From the NCBI GenBank assembly GCA_033032865.1, contig JAWHQI010000263.1, forward strand, positions 3,373,501-3,437,500: a DNA stretch of 64,000 nt, written 5' to 3'. Within the stretch, counting starts at the first letter, position 1. Each line of letters opens with the position of its first letter. The position numbers and the translations under genes were made by a program. Origin of the DNA: Dactylorhiza incarnata. Its lineage: Eukaryota; Streptophyta; Magnoliopsida; Asparagales; Orchidaceae. Of this stretch, positions 42,333 to 53,733 are shown piece by piece. The notes beneath the pieces are model-generated. The model ran no database searches. It was given only the letters and a program-made list of their open reading frames with translations, and was not told where the DNA came from.

Positions 42333-43740
42333 ATGGTGACTCGCTCCCAGGATGAATCCAATAGATTAGAAACCCTAGAAGAGAAGTACACCGGGTTGTC
42401 TGACACGATGACGACCATCGAAGAAAAGTTGAAGGCATCGGAGATGAGATTGGAAGAACGATTGGATGCGCGCATGGAGGAGATCAAGAGTTTGTTGACT
42501 CAAAACATCAAGGGCAAGGCCAAAGTAGTCAAAGAAGGCACCGGTACCCCGCTTCTGATCCCGTCACCAGCGACGGGTCACGGAAACCCGATCGGGCCCT
42601 GCGCGGGAAACGAAGGCCACGATCGGCATTCCAGCATCAATAGGGGGATCGGGATCGACGGAGGAAGGGCGGGAGGCTCACGACAGCAGCCGGCAAGGCT
42701 CGGCGCAACCCAGATGGCCGGCTGGGACGCGTAGGGTCTGGATCTCCCGCCTTACGGCAGGGGCGCACGTGCCGACTGGGCATAGGAAGGATGCCCGGAG
42801 GGCCGACGGGCCAGGGGAATGGGGTACTCCCAGCGGGAGGGACGGCCGCCCGGAAGCAGACGGGGAGGAGGCAGATGGGAGTTTAGACCCCCACTGGCAG
42901 CCGGAAATCCTTACGGAGAGGATTGGGGATACCCTAACGTGGCTGAGGGACAACGACGACCGCTGGCACTCGGACAAGAGTATGGAGGGCCCGAGCAACA
43001 ACAACTAAGAGCCTACATGTCGCCTAAGGTGACACGCATGAACTACCCCAAATTCAAAGGGGGGGATACATTGGAATGGGTCCAAAAGGCGGAGTTATTC
43101 TACAATTATCAGGAGATACCAGAAGACCAGTGGGTGACGTTAGCATCATTTCACCTTGAGGAAGACGGATTCCAGTGGACCTAGTGGTTCCTCCGAGGAC
43201 GGGAACACGCGCCATGGCACGAATTCGTTGACGGATTTACGGCCCGCTTTGGTCCACTGGAGTACGAAGACATTGAGGCTCTTCTTCAGAAACTGAGGCA
43301 GAAAGGGACGGTGATGGAATACCGAGCAGAGTTCGAAAGATTCGCCAACAGGGTGTAGTGGGAAGAGAAGACATTAATGAGTTGCTTCATTTCGGGATTG
43401 AAGGAGCACATCAAGGATGAGATGCATGCCTACATGTCGCGCAGTTTGACCCATGTTATCAGCCTGACCCGGATTCAAGAGGAGCGATTCAACCGACAAA
43501 AGTCCAGATGGGGGAATACGAAGAACACTACAAACCCTTCGGACACCAAGAAGGATCAAGGAGCTACTGGGAGGGCGACTGCGAAAAAATTGAAATGGTC
43601 AGCGCTACAGGCAAGAAAGGAGAAGGGAATGTGCTTCAACTGTGATTAGAAATTCACCTCGGGACACAAATGTCAGATGATCAAGGTGTACATGTTGCGG
43701 GAGGAAGACGAGAAAATCTCCTTAATGCCCAAAACAGGAT
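42333..43740 (+). pseudogene. gag: Gag of the Reina-like element, broken
   Basis: Starts MVTRSQDESNRLETLEEKYT with a coiled N-terminus, frameshifts near 42600-42840, then MSPKVTRMNYPKFKGGDTLE, WVQKAELFYNYQEIPEDQW, FHLEEDGFQWT, stop, ARFGPLEYEDIEALLQKLRQ, MEYRAEFERFANRV, stop, FISGLKEHIKDEMHAYMSRS, RIQEERFNRQKS and the knuckle CFNCD-stop-KFTSGHKC. The order and motifs match plant Reina-type Gag. Confidence 0.88.
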
Positions 43741-44219
43741 GAAAATACAAGCAGATAAACACCGGTCCGAACGTCAATTTGCAATCAGTGATGAAGTCTT
43801 CTTAAGACTCCAGCCCTACAAACAAACCTCAGTGTCCCGGAGGACAAATCAGAAGTTGGCACCTCGCTATTATGGTCCCTTCAAAATCATTCAGCGGGTG
43901 GGACCGGTTGTTTACACCTTGGACCTTCCTGCGGGCTCGTGTATTCATCTCTCCTTGCTAAAGAAGAAAATCGGGGAAACAACTCATGTGTGATCTACCC
44001 TCCCAGAAGCAACCAACCGGGGGGGTGATTACGACCACTCCCTGAGGAGGTGCTGCTCACCAAGTGGAAGAAACACGGTACGGAATACCGTTAGGAGATT
44101 CTTGTCAAATGGAAGAATTTATCTACAGCACACAACACCTGGGTCGACCTGCTCGAGTTCCAGGAACTATATCCAGAATTCCACCTTGGGGACAAGCTGG
44201 TTCTTGAAGGGGAAGGGAA
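43740..44219 (+). pseudogene. Integrase C-terminus and chromodomain of the Reina-like element
   Basis: NRMKIQADKHRSERQFAISD then EVFLRLQPYKQTSVSRRTNQ, KLAPRYYGPFKIIQRVG, YTLDLPAGSCIHLSLLKKKI: the end of a chromovirus integrase. After a frameshift, WKNLSTAHNTWVDLLEFQEL and YPEFHLGDKLVLEGEGN are the chromodomain and its usual C-terminal tail. The join between the knuckle (about 43680) and this block marks the deletion of roughly 3 kb relative to a complete element. Confidence 0.88.
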
Positions 44220-45399
44220 TGTTATGAATCCTCATAACAGTCGGTTCGCGGGACAGACATATCAGAGACGGCGAAAGGATGCGGCATCAAGCGGGGTTGA
44301 ACCATCCGGTTCAGCCTTCCCTAATTAAAACAAGAAGGCAGTTGGGGGCTGAACCGGACGGGTTCAGCCCCTATATGGGGGGAGGGGGCGGTCGCCCCTC
44401 CTCAACCCGATGGGTATAAATACCCCTAGGGTTTCCTGGCGGTGGACAAGCAAGTTTTCTCAGGTATTCCCTCCCCTCTCTCTCTCAAAACCCTAACTTT
44501 CTCTTCTCTCCCAAATCCTTTCTCGTTCTTATCATATGGCTTATAGTTCAAACGATTTAATAATAGACTTTTTGGATATAATCGAGCGTTAGTAGATTCA
44601 GTAGCATGTGAGTCTTTAATGAAAAAAATTTGAGGAAAAGGGCCGGAAATAGCTGTCGGTGGCAATCCGATAGAAACATTGTTAAGAAGCCCGTTACTAT
44701 TCTTAAACCAGACGCTATCCAATCATTAAACAACAAATCAGAGGCATTGAATAGAAAAATCGACGCGATGGGTACTACCACCGTACAAGTTAAAGCTATA
44801 TCATGTGATCTTTGTGGAGGAGTTGATCATACATCTATAATCTATAGATTGTCAGGCTGAACATGTTCAATCCATCTAACCCTGAATCTCTAAACTATGT
44901 AGGTAACCAAATATGAAATTAGAGAAATCCATATGCAAATACCTATAATCTGGAATGACGCGATCATCTGAACCTCTCTTGGTCACAAGGGAATGCTCAT
45001 AATGCGCCACAACCCCAATTTACTCCATAATATCAATCTCAACTACAAGGACCTCCGCCGCAAGATAAAAAGCCAAGCCTAGAAAAACTGTTTTATAAAT
45101 CTATCAATCATATTGAAGCTAGATTTCAAAATAATGAAGCAACTCTTAAGAATTTAGCGACACAAGCACGTCGAGTTGCGGAGATTATCTCAGACCGAGT
45201 TAGAGGAACCCTTCCTAGTGCAACAGAGAAAAACCCTAAAGAAGTTAATGTTATATATTTAAGAGTTGTTGAGAAGTTGCTGGAGAGAAAGATTGTGCCT
45301 AGTAATACTCAATTAAAATCTGAGGCAGATGAGAAAATTGTAATGGAACATGAGAATGACATAGTAGAAAAGAAAAAGTAAAAAATTGAGAAGCCTCCT

Positions 45400-46080
45400 A
45401 TTGAAAAGATTATTCCACAGGTACCATTCACCCAAAGATTAAAAGAGAATATAGTGGATAAATTTTTTTATAAATTTCTTGGAAGCCATCTCTGAGTCAA
45501 TATCCCACTAGTGGAAGGATTGACAGAGATCTCTGTTTATGCGAAATATACGAAGGAGATCATAACAAAGAAGAGGAAGCTAATAGAATCCGAGAGTGCG
45601 AGCTTAAACGAGCAATGATTTGCATTGTTATCCAACACCCTTCCTGAAAAACAAAAAGATCCGGAGAGTTTTCTAATTCCCTATTCCATGGGTTTCCTTC
45701 CAAAGGTAAACGCACTAAGTGACCTAGGGGCTTCAATAAATTTGATGTTCTTAGCGTTCTACAGCAGACTAGGCCTCCAAGAATTACACTCTACATTTGT
45801 TACTCTCCAATTAGCGGACCAATCCATAAAATACTGGAGCGGGATTGTATTAAACATTCCACTCCAAATTGACAAATTTATGTACCCCGTAGATTTCATT
45901 GTTTAAAATATGGACAAGGATCCCCAAGAACCTTTGATTCTAGGAAGACCATTTTTAGCTACCTCGCGAGTTGTTATCGATGTGGAGAAAGACAATCTAA
46001 CTCTCCAACCAAGAGAGGAGAAAATCATGGTAAATGTATTTAATGTGCCTTCCTTTAAGCAAAAAATTGAGTAATATTTT
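45400..46080 (+). pseudogene. Athila-like protease region (element A)
   Basis: Contains VPFTQRLKENIVDKFFY, then FALLSNTLPEKQKDPESFLI, NALSDLGASINLMFLAFYSR, LQLADQSIKYWSGIVLNI, KFMYPVDFIV, stop, PQEPLILGRPFLATSRVVID. DLGASINLM holds the position of the active-site Asp in Athila proteases. After VNVFNVPSFKQKIE the coding match ends and RT, RNase H and integrase are missing. Confidence 0.88.
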
Positions 46081-47896
46081 ACCGAGAATCCACCTGAGTG
46101 TAGAATGCAACAAAAGAAAGCACCATTAGAGTTATCATCTTTATCATTTTTTATCAACTACCATGAATAGTACTATCATGAACAGTACTACCATGAATAG
46201 TAAGCCGTGGCCATATCATACTTTTTATCAACTTTATCAATTTTTGGAGAGAGAGGATCGGGAGTATCTCTTTTTGGAAGTCGTAGATATCATGCAAAGG
46301 AGATTTAATGATGTCACGATATCGCCAAGAAAATGATAATATTTCTGAACCACATAAAATATCTTTGACTAAGGATCTAGCATATGACCGAGTTTGGCAC
46401 CACGCTCATAAGAATGCCAAATTACACAGATTGTATCTATCCTTACGGAGCGATGGAGCGTAGTGATGGCAATGTGAATTTCAAGGTAAATGAAAACCCG
46501 TCTAAAAACTTTATGATGAAGGGACATGGAAAATGGTAAGGGAAAGGTTAGGTCTAACAGAGATGGAGTGACAGAGTTCATCACGCTGAGCGACGTAAAA
46601 CAACCACTTAATGGGAGGCAACCCATTCATTTAGGCTTTGTTTTGATTTTCTGCATTTTCTTATTTCCACTATATTTGTTTGAACTTGTTTGTTTTTGCT
46701 TGAATTGCTACTTGCTTTTGTTATTATTTTATCCACATACACTCTGTTGTGTGTATTTAAAATTTATGCAGGACATCCTCTCTGAAGTTTATCAAATACA
46801 GATTTACATTTTAAAAGAAGCGCCTAGAATGCTGATTATTCACGCATCCCGGTTGTTTTTAATCCTAGTAACTTAAAAATTTTTTACTTATAGCGTTTAA
46901 ATTCATCACTTATTATACATGGATTAAAAGCTTTGTGAAATGAGAATGAGTAATATCACTTTATATTGATATATCATACTATCTTCTATTTTCTAGTTTT
47001 AAGTTGTAGAAATTTTGAATTGATGACATATTTGCTAAGTAGTCTTTTCAAAGATTCTTCTACGTTCGATTCATTGTAGTATTTTCACACGTTGAAATCG
47101 AGTCATTCTTTTTATGAGCAATGTGTAGTTACAAGTTTAAATTCTCTTGTAAGAACTCGTAAATTAATTTTCAACTTTGAAAAATGAGAAAGCATGGGGA
47201 AATATAGTAATTTTGTATGTGAAATATTAGAGGGTCTTATGAATATACTAACTTAGTTTATTTTTCTTGCCATCTAGATTTTTTTTTCTCAAATCTAAGA
47301 TAATAGAATGATTTCAATCTAAAAAAAGATTAAGGCATTCTTTGTTTCATATCTGCATTTTCTAGCATATCGCAATAATATTAGTCAAGTTCCCCTTTTG
47401 AGCTAATGAGCTTAATATGATTTTTCTTTTTGTTAAACCCATTATATTATTTCACCAAGGCCAACGAAAATCCCTACCTATTTTCAATCTTGAGACACTC
47501 TCATTATATTGAAGTGAAGGTGATCAAAATTGTATAAGCACAAAGATGTGTGTTGTTTAACCAAAAGAAGAAAAAATATATGAGCTTAAATCAAATGAGC
47601 CATAAAAAATGAATGAGCTCATTAAAATGAGCTATGTGCAAAAGGGGAGAACATTTTATATATGTGGCTAATAAAAATTATTTATGCCAAAGAGGTAGAT
47701 GTAGAAACAATATCAGTTTGCTTATAAAGTGCCCAAATTTTGATTTTTACATTATTTGTTAGCCCCCAAATCACATCCTACTTAAGTTCTTTTGATTTTT
47801 AATTGAATTGAGTGTTATGAGTGTGGAGAGAGTGATGAAAGCAGAGCCAATAAATTGCGACTCTAATGGATTTTAGAGGAGACACTCTAAGCATAG
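46081..47896. other. Athila A 3' region; no intact gene
   Basis: A frame near 46470 (DGNVNFKVNENPS) looks like the end of the Athila polyprotein. It is followed by the LSDVKQPLNGRQPIHLGF stretch that overlaps the GGGAGGCAACCC landmark. 46640-47896 is AT-rich with no ORF of interest. Confidence 0.5.
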
Positions 47897-48589
47897 TGTT
47901 GTGTGCTCATCGAAGTGGTGTTCGGAGGCGGAGGGGATGCTACAAAGTCGAAACCGCGACTGCCTATGTGGGGCTTGCTCAGGAGGAGAGAGCTACCAAG
48001 ATCGCATGCACAAGATAAGGAGGAAGAGAAATACTTCTTTCATGTCCATACAAGACCCAAGGGCCCCTTAAATAGACCTACAAGTGGCAAAATAGTAAAT
48101 AGTCCTAACACTTGGACTTACTTAAAACTAGGCGATAATACGACCTAACAGCAACACCAGATGATAAAAATAAAACCCTAAGATAATAATCGGGTGCGAA
48201 GCCCATAACATCTCTCCCATCGTGCAAAAAGAGTTTGACCTCAAGCTCAACGGAGATCGGCGACAGTGCCCACTTCACCCGACCTCTTCATCATCAGAGT
48301 CCTCCATATGCAGGTAAAAAAGTTTTTTGCACCGATGGCCGCGAGTAAACTGCTCGTCGCAGTTAAAACAAAGCCCGCGTGCGCACCAGTCAGACATTTC
48401 TATATGAGACAGACGACGGATCTGCGGGGTTTGGGTGCCCTCGGCATGTCCCTCTGGAGACCCTGTGTTGGTGGGGACATAGGCCTCCTGCGCTAACTGA
48501 AGTCAATGGTCGCACAATCTTGTTAAGCTCATAGCAATCACCAAGTTTTGTGGGGCCTCGAATTCAACGTCTAAATGTACTCGATCGCG

Positions 48590-49357
48590 TAGCCCGACGA
48601 TAAAGATGGTGAGACCTGCATCTCAGGGGGAATCGTCACGTGCGCCAGAAGAATTTGAAATTGTTCTAGATAGCCATCAATCAACCTTGTCTGACGTAAC
48701 GTCGTGAGGGACCCTAGGGAGTTGCTGCGAATTGGGGGGCCAAAGCGCATGTTGCAGGCACTCTTGAAGTCGTGCCAGATTAGTCCAGGATTGTCAGCCT
48801 GCAAACTTGCGAACCATAACTACGACATATCAAGCATGTGGAAGGAGGTCAGAGTGATCCATTTCGTCACCAGCGTCTGTTGATGACAAAAAATTGTTCG
48901 CAACTGGTGAGACAACCTAAGGGATCATCCTTGGCATCATAAGTTGAAAAAGACAACTTGGTGTAATGGGGCATGATGTTGCTCTCATGTGGGTATCCTA
49001 GTCGGGGGATCAGGTCGAGGAAGCAGCGGTGGAGGCACCTGGCTGCTGCAAGCGTGATCAGTAGTGGAGTAGTAACGATCGGAATGGCGGCGGTCAACTC
49101 TAAGCTTGTTGGTAAGTGTGGCCCTGTCTACCCAATAACACTTCGGCCTCGAGAAAACGTCCTTCTATGGATGTCATGCATGTTTGCAAGAAGTGTCTTA
49201 GAGAATCCGGTAGCGTAGGCGAGTCCCCCATAGTGCAAAAGACGGTCGGCGATAAATCAGAAGTAGCGCGTGTTAAAGAGCAGGTGACTGGACGGTTGGA
49301 TTCCTTGGAGACGGCTGAATTTGGATTGTCGCGACGCTTCCCAATGATGCCAACCAA
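48590..49357 (-). pseudogene. gag: Gag of the minus-strand gypsy element, broken
   Basis: In minus sense: MVGIIGKRRDNPNSAVSKES at 49357, MPHYTKLSFSTYDAKDDPLG and CEQFFVINRRW near 48990-48870, then NPGLIWHDFKSACNMRFGPP, SNSLGSLTTLRQTRLIDGYL and EQFQILLAHV near 48790-48650. Gypsy Gag motifs with several frame changes. A short 3' non-coding stretch leads to the purine-rich ACGATGGGAGAGA before the LTR at 48210. Confidence 0.8.
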
Positions 49358-49532
49358 TTAGAAAATATCAAACTCTGTAATTTAATTATTCATGTGGTGT
49401 CCAGCGCAGGGCTCGAAATGGGACAAAAGGAATGCAACTCTGGAAGAGGTGTTGGCCGCGAGAAGAGCAACAGGCGATGTCTTTTGTGCGAAAAGGAACG
49501 TCGCTCAAAAAGGAACGTGTGTGGGGTTGCTG

Positions 49533-49686
49533 CTGGAAACGATCGAGGCGGTTACGGCTGCTGCTCAAAACGATCGAGGAAGGTGTGGCTTCAGCTGGAA
49601 ACGATCGAGGCTGCAATTGCTACTGGAAACGATTGAGAAGGTTGTGGCTTCTGCTGGAAACGATCGAGGAGGTTGCGACCTCTGGA
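49533..49686. repeat. 28-31-bp tandem repeat in the leader of the minus-strand element
   Basis: Five copies of a unit built on CTGGAAACGATCGAGG followed by a variable 12-15 bases ending GTGGCTTCTG or similar. Located between PBS and gag. The ORFs through it are translations of the repeat. Confidence 0.88.
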
Positions 49687-50932
49687 AGGAGACGACGTGA
49701 AAGCGTCGTAAGCCCGTCGGTTTACAAGGAATAGTGGCGTCGATCGCAGAGGCAAGGAAATTGATGAGATCGTGCGCGGTTGTTGCGGAAGGGGGCGTTT
49801 AGAAGACAAATGCCCGTAGTGCGATGCGATTGCGGCCTCTAGAAGGAGACGACACGGAAACCGAAAGATTGTCAAAGGGTCGAAATGGCAGCGACTTCAT
49901 AGAAAGGATTTAGGGTTTGCAAGTTGTTGAGGGAGGCTTCGGCGGATGAGGAGGAACGAAAATAGCTCTGATACCAAGTTATTGTGTGCTCGTCGGAGTG
50001 GTGGCCGGAGGCGGCGTGGATACTACGGAGCCGGAACCGCGGCTACCTAGGCGGGGTTGTTTAAGAGGAGAGAGCTACGAAGATCTCATGCACAAGACAA
50101 GGAGGAAGAGAAATACTTATTTCATGTCCATACAAGACCCAAGGGGTCCCTTAAATAGACCTACAAGTGGCAAAATAGTAAATAGTTATAACACTTATAC
50201 TTAAAACTAGGCAATAATAAGACCTAACAGCAACACCAGATGATAAAAACAAAACATTAAAATAACAATCGGACACGAAGCCCATAGCACATAGCATGTG
50301 CATAATCTTATTTAATATGATCATATTAACTCAATGCACTCTTCAGTGAATAAGTTTGACATTGGGGAATGATAATTTTGATGATTTACATTGCATTTCT
50401 ATTTATTTCCATCTCTAGTGATCTTAAAAATTATAGAATTCAAGGAAGTCATATGAGAATTATTTTTGTATATAAAAGGATGGGGGGAATTCTATTGAAA
50501 GGCACCTAGTATAACTATGCATCTTTTATTATTTCGGTAACTTAAAATATTCTTTGCTCTGAAGTAGCTAAGTGGGGGGAGGGGTATTTGATAACATCAA
50601 ATAGGTGATACTTTTTTGTCCACACTTCACCCTATATCGCATTAAAATTATGTGTTTTATTGAATGAGAGATGAATTTACACATTGTTGGTTTTCTTTTG
50701 TTACACATTTATCCCCTAATTATGTGCAATTAGGGGATAAATGGAGCTAAAGGAGACAAATTGGATGAGAAGGAGACATGAACAAAGGCATAAAAACAAA
50801 ATGCGAGAACGCATAGCCCAGAGCACGCAGGTGTATCCAAACGCACGCCATATATAAGGCGTGGGCCTAAGCACACGGCTCGTGCGCCATACGCATGCCA
50901 GAATGCAGCTCATGTGTTTTCAGTACATTTCC

Positions 50933-51090
50933 AAACGCACGCTCGTGCGTCGCCAAAAACGCACGCCCGTGCGTCGCCAAAAACGCACGCCCGTGCGTCG
51001 CCAAAAACGCACGCCCGTGCGTCGCCAAAAACGCACGCCCGTGCGTCGCCAAAAACGCACGCTCATGCGTCAAAACACACGCCTGTGTGT
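50933..51090. repeat. 24-bp palindromic tandem repeat in the Athila LTR
   Basis: CCAAAAACGCACGCCCGTGC followed by GTCG occurs about six times, with four copies identical. Each unit contains the inverted repeat ACGCACG CC CGTGCGT. Diverged single copies continue on both sides (for example 50820-50930 and 51125-51260). All three frames on each strand stay open, giving spurious ORFs of about 90-114 codons. Confidence 0.95.
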
Positions 51091-51269
51091 TCTTCCGGAT
51101 CCAACTCCTTTGGCAGTTACAAGATGAACACACGCCCTTGCGTTTCCACGCACAACCACGCGTTTCCGACAATTGACACCACTTCCCCAACGGTTTAAGA
51201 CTCCCCTCCATTTTGTGGGCAGTTGATTATAGTTATGAAAAATGCATGCCGGTGCGTTTAGCCTATTTC

Positions 51270-51278
51270 TATATATAC
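51270..51278 (+). promoter_or_regulatory. TATA-like sequence in the Athila LTR
   Basis: TATATATAC after TTTC, downstream of the palindromic array. Confidence 0.45.
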
Positions 51279-52079
51279 TTTCTCTTCCGTATAGAATGAG
51301 AGTTTTTCAGAAAGTAAGGTCTTTACCTGAGCCCAAGAGGGCCACGAAGTTCTACAAGCTAGAAAAAATTATCCTGTACCTGAAGCTTCGCTTAGAGCCA
51401 CTTAAATTAAATTTCCACTTGTATTTGAGAGATTTTAGAGAGAGTCATAAAAGTCAAGAGATCGAATATTTGAAGTCTGATTTAGAGTCTAGCGTATGGA
51501 TGTTCTACAAGATTAGCGCCTTTAGTAGTGTTTGCATTTACTTTAAACTTCTTACTTATCACTATGCAATTCATTGTTTTATCTTCAATTTTCCAATGGT
51601 TTGCCCAGTAATGAGAGGCTAACTCTCTTGTTAGGGTGATTGTGTAATAATATGAAATAATATTAAGATTCTTATGAGTGATCATGTTCATTTTAATTAT
51701 AATTATAATTTGCACAGTTAGGGTTCTATTCATGTGTCTAATGTGTATTATAATGTATTGGTCACTATACTAGTTTCGTTTGTAATCATTGATATTGGAA
51801 CATGAATCAATTGATTTACGTATCCCGTGAATAGCACCATAGATTTAAATACTTACGGTCCACGTGGTATTGATCTATGCGGTAAGCCGGTAACTGCATT
51901 TCTAAATATTGGATGTAGTTATAACTTTTCACAATTCATTAAAGCGTTCGCTAGCATTCTATACAAGTTCGGTCCACGACGTGGCGTCTGTTAAGGAAAT
52001 ATAATTGATTCGTCCGGATCAGTTATACAAAAATCCTTTCGATGTGCTTAGGAAATGTCACGGTCAATTATACAAAAAT

Positions 52080-52165
52080 CACCCTAACTTTTAACATTTG
52101 CATTATGAAACAATCACCTTAACTTTTAACATTTGCATTATGAAACAATCACCTTAACTTTTAAT
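52080..52165. repeat. 35-bp tandem repeat, 2.4 copies
   Basis: CACCTTAACTTTTAACATTT-type unit in the leader between the PBS-like site and gag of Athila B. Confidence 0.9.
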
Positions 52166-52599
52166 CCTCATAATTATCAAATCTAAGTTTTAATTAATTG
52201 CTACCTTTAATTCTATCTTTTAATTCATAAGTTCGTTAGTTTTATTCTTTAATTACGAAACAACTCAAATTTATTGATTCTCAAGATAAATTGTATTTTA
52301 AGAATCTATTTTGTCATACACATTAATCCCTGTAGAGACATACTTTCTCACTACTAATATTACTTGAGCGCTCGGTGCACTTGCCGATATATAGATGTTT
52401 TATATAACCGCATATGCACTAGGGAACACGCACCAGAAATCCTTTATCACACCTCTTGTGTTGCCATCCCTACTTAAAATACAATCATTTTCTGGAAATT
52501 GCTCGTTCTCTTTTGCTCACAATGCACCTTACAAAATATTATTAGGATGATGATGTGCTCATTGCAGCTTACCTTAATGACGTCATCTAGAGTTTTTAA

Positions 52600-53640
52600 T
52601 TTTGCAAACTTGTCTTGATACTTAAAAGAATTAAGTCAATGAATTTTCATTTAAAAGTATTTGGCTGCGTGCTTTGTTTACAATCACAAAAATCATGAAG
52701 TAAAGAGTTGGCTGAACTCTCTTACCACAAGTTCAATCTCCACTTGGATTTTTTACGGAAATTCTTGGCCAGATTATTTTCTCCACCCAATAAAACAAAC
52801 AAGAAATGGCATTACATCATTTACACAAATGGAAGGTAAATCTCTATATAAAGCTTTGGAGCGCTTCAAATAGTTACTGCAAAGGTACTCACATCAGGGC
52901 CATCCAAAGTGACTGCTTTCCGACTTTCCACAACTATTTAGTTTATTACACTAAAACAACAATAAATGCAACCACTGGAGAAGCTCTCGTGAGTATATTC
53001 ATTAATGAGACCTATGACTTCTCAAAGAGATGGCATTGAACAACTATCAATGAGAATGTGAACCATGCCCCACTAAAGAAGACGTTTAGTATTTACAAGG
53101 TAGATGCTCTAATGAGTAGTACGGCACAAGTAGCAGCTCAGAATCAAGTTGTGCAATCTGTTAGCTTCCCAAATACTATCATTTATGAGCTTTGTGGATG
53201 AGATCATAAATCTAATGCAGGTGCATTAAATTCTTAGTCAGTTGGTTTTGTTTCTAATTCAATAGTAGCAAGCAAAACAATAATCAAGCACATACAATCA
53301 ATCACAAGTAGCAAAAATCATCATATTTTTCTTCGAGTAACAACTCTGGAGGATCACAAACAATGCCCGCTATGTGACCACCTATAGGATTATCATGCCT
53401 CCATAATCTTCCATCATAAGAGAAGATGACAAGTCTTGAAGAAATGTTGGATGTAATGCAAAGCCATAACATACTTTTCCAGAGTAGAGTTATTTTTATC
53501 AAATGGGGCAAATTGCAACTGCTCTTACATCTCGTCCTTAATGAAATTTGTCAAGCACAATGAGGCAAATCCAAAAGGCAATGAGCAGTGCAAAGTTGTC
53601 ACTCTAAGAAGCGGGAAGGTATTAAAAAAGATAATGGGTA
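52600..53640 (+). pseudogene. gag: Athila-like gag (element B)
   Basis: VKSWLNSLTTSSISTW, NGITSFTQMEGKSLYKALER and FK-stop-LLQRYSHQGHP match the Gag core. Then KKTFSIYKVDALMSSTAQVA and IIYELCG, GQIATALTSRP, NPKGNEQCKVVTLRSGKVL, the well-known KAITLRSGK end of Athila Gag. Many frame changes; independent of and more decayed than the gag of element A. Confidence 0.82.
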
Positions 53641-53733
53641 GCGCGAGGGATCATCAAGCTTCATTCTTAGAACACCTCCGTTGAAGAGAGTGATGATTAA
53701 GAAAATGTTCATAAAAAAAATAGAAGTACCTTT

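Larger units (their letters stand above)
41993..44534 (+). mobile_element. Reina-like chromovirus, internally deleted, TSD TATGG
   Basis: 2542 bp. LTRs 41993-42302 (310 bp) and 44220-44534 (315 bp) both start TGTTATGAATCC and end TTATCA. The 5-bp duplication TATGG is exact (41988-41992, 44535-44539). PBS TGGTATCAGAGG at 42305-42316 and a purine tract AAGGGGAAGGGAA before the 3' LTR are present. Inside are Gag, a zinc knuckle, then directly the end of integrase and a chromodomain: protease, RT, RNase H and the integrase core are missing. It inserted into the gag of Athila element A. Confidence 0.93.
41500..45400 (+). pseudogene. gag: Athila-like gag (element A), split by an insertion
   Basis: Left part (41500-41992): SITRLTITANNFEIKPAIIQ, then ITWEALAQKFLAKHFPPSKT, AKIRTEI, and the CPHH motif. 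Right part (44540-45400): YNRALVDSVACESLMKKI, IMGTT-type linker, CDLCGGVDHTS, then NPYANTYNLE, EKLFYKSINHIEARFQNNEA and ATEKNPKEVNV. All are landmarks of plant Athila Gag. Several stops and frameshifts. The insertion site falls within CPHHxxxxW, and the frame resumes on the other side. Confidence 0.85.
47897..50289 (-). mobile_element. gypsy element, internally deleted, minus strand, TSD CATAG
   Basis: 2393 bp. LTRs at 47897-48210 and 49980-50289 share TGTGTGCTC and CGAAGCCCATA ends; in minus sense they begin TGTTATGGGC or TGCTATGGGC. The duplication CATAG is exact (47892-47896, 50290-50294). PBS TGGTATCAGAG in minus sense is at 49976-49966. Only gag is present, and it is decayed. The right LTR terminal dinucleotide has changed from TG to TA. 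It is close in size and plan to the Reina-like element at 41993-44534 and inserted in the 3' part of the same Athila element. Confidence 0.9.
41480..50588 (+). mobile_element. Athila-like gypsy element A, decayed and interrupted twice
   Basis: Gag and protease of an Athila-like element, with the rest of pol deleted, then the element's 3' non-coding part and a polypurine tract AGTGGGGGGAGGGG at 50571-50584. It is interrupted by a Reina-like element at 41993-44534 and by a minus-strand gypsy element at 47897-50289, both with matching 5-bp duplications. Sequence typical of Athila 3' ends (TGGGAGGCAACCCATTCATTTAGG) is at about 46613. Confidence 0.8.
50589..51976 (+). repeat. Athila-like LTR shared by elements A and B
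   Basis: Begins TGATAACATCAAATAGG right after the polypurine tract of element A and ends near 51976, six bases before a degraded Athila-type PBS (TGGCGTCTGTTAAGG, compared with the family type TGGCGCCGTTG...). It contains a TATA-like sequence TATATATAC at 51270-51278 and a palindromic repeat array. It acts at once as 3' LTR of the element on its left and 5' LTR of the one on its right. Confidence 0.65.

Noticed and set aside
50861..51211. ORFs of about 90-114 codons on both strands with RRQKRTPV or THGRAFLA repeats
   Set aside because: They are translations of the 24-bp palindromic repeat, open in all frames because the period is a multiple of three. Not protein-coding.
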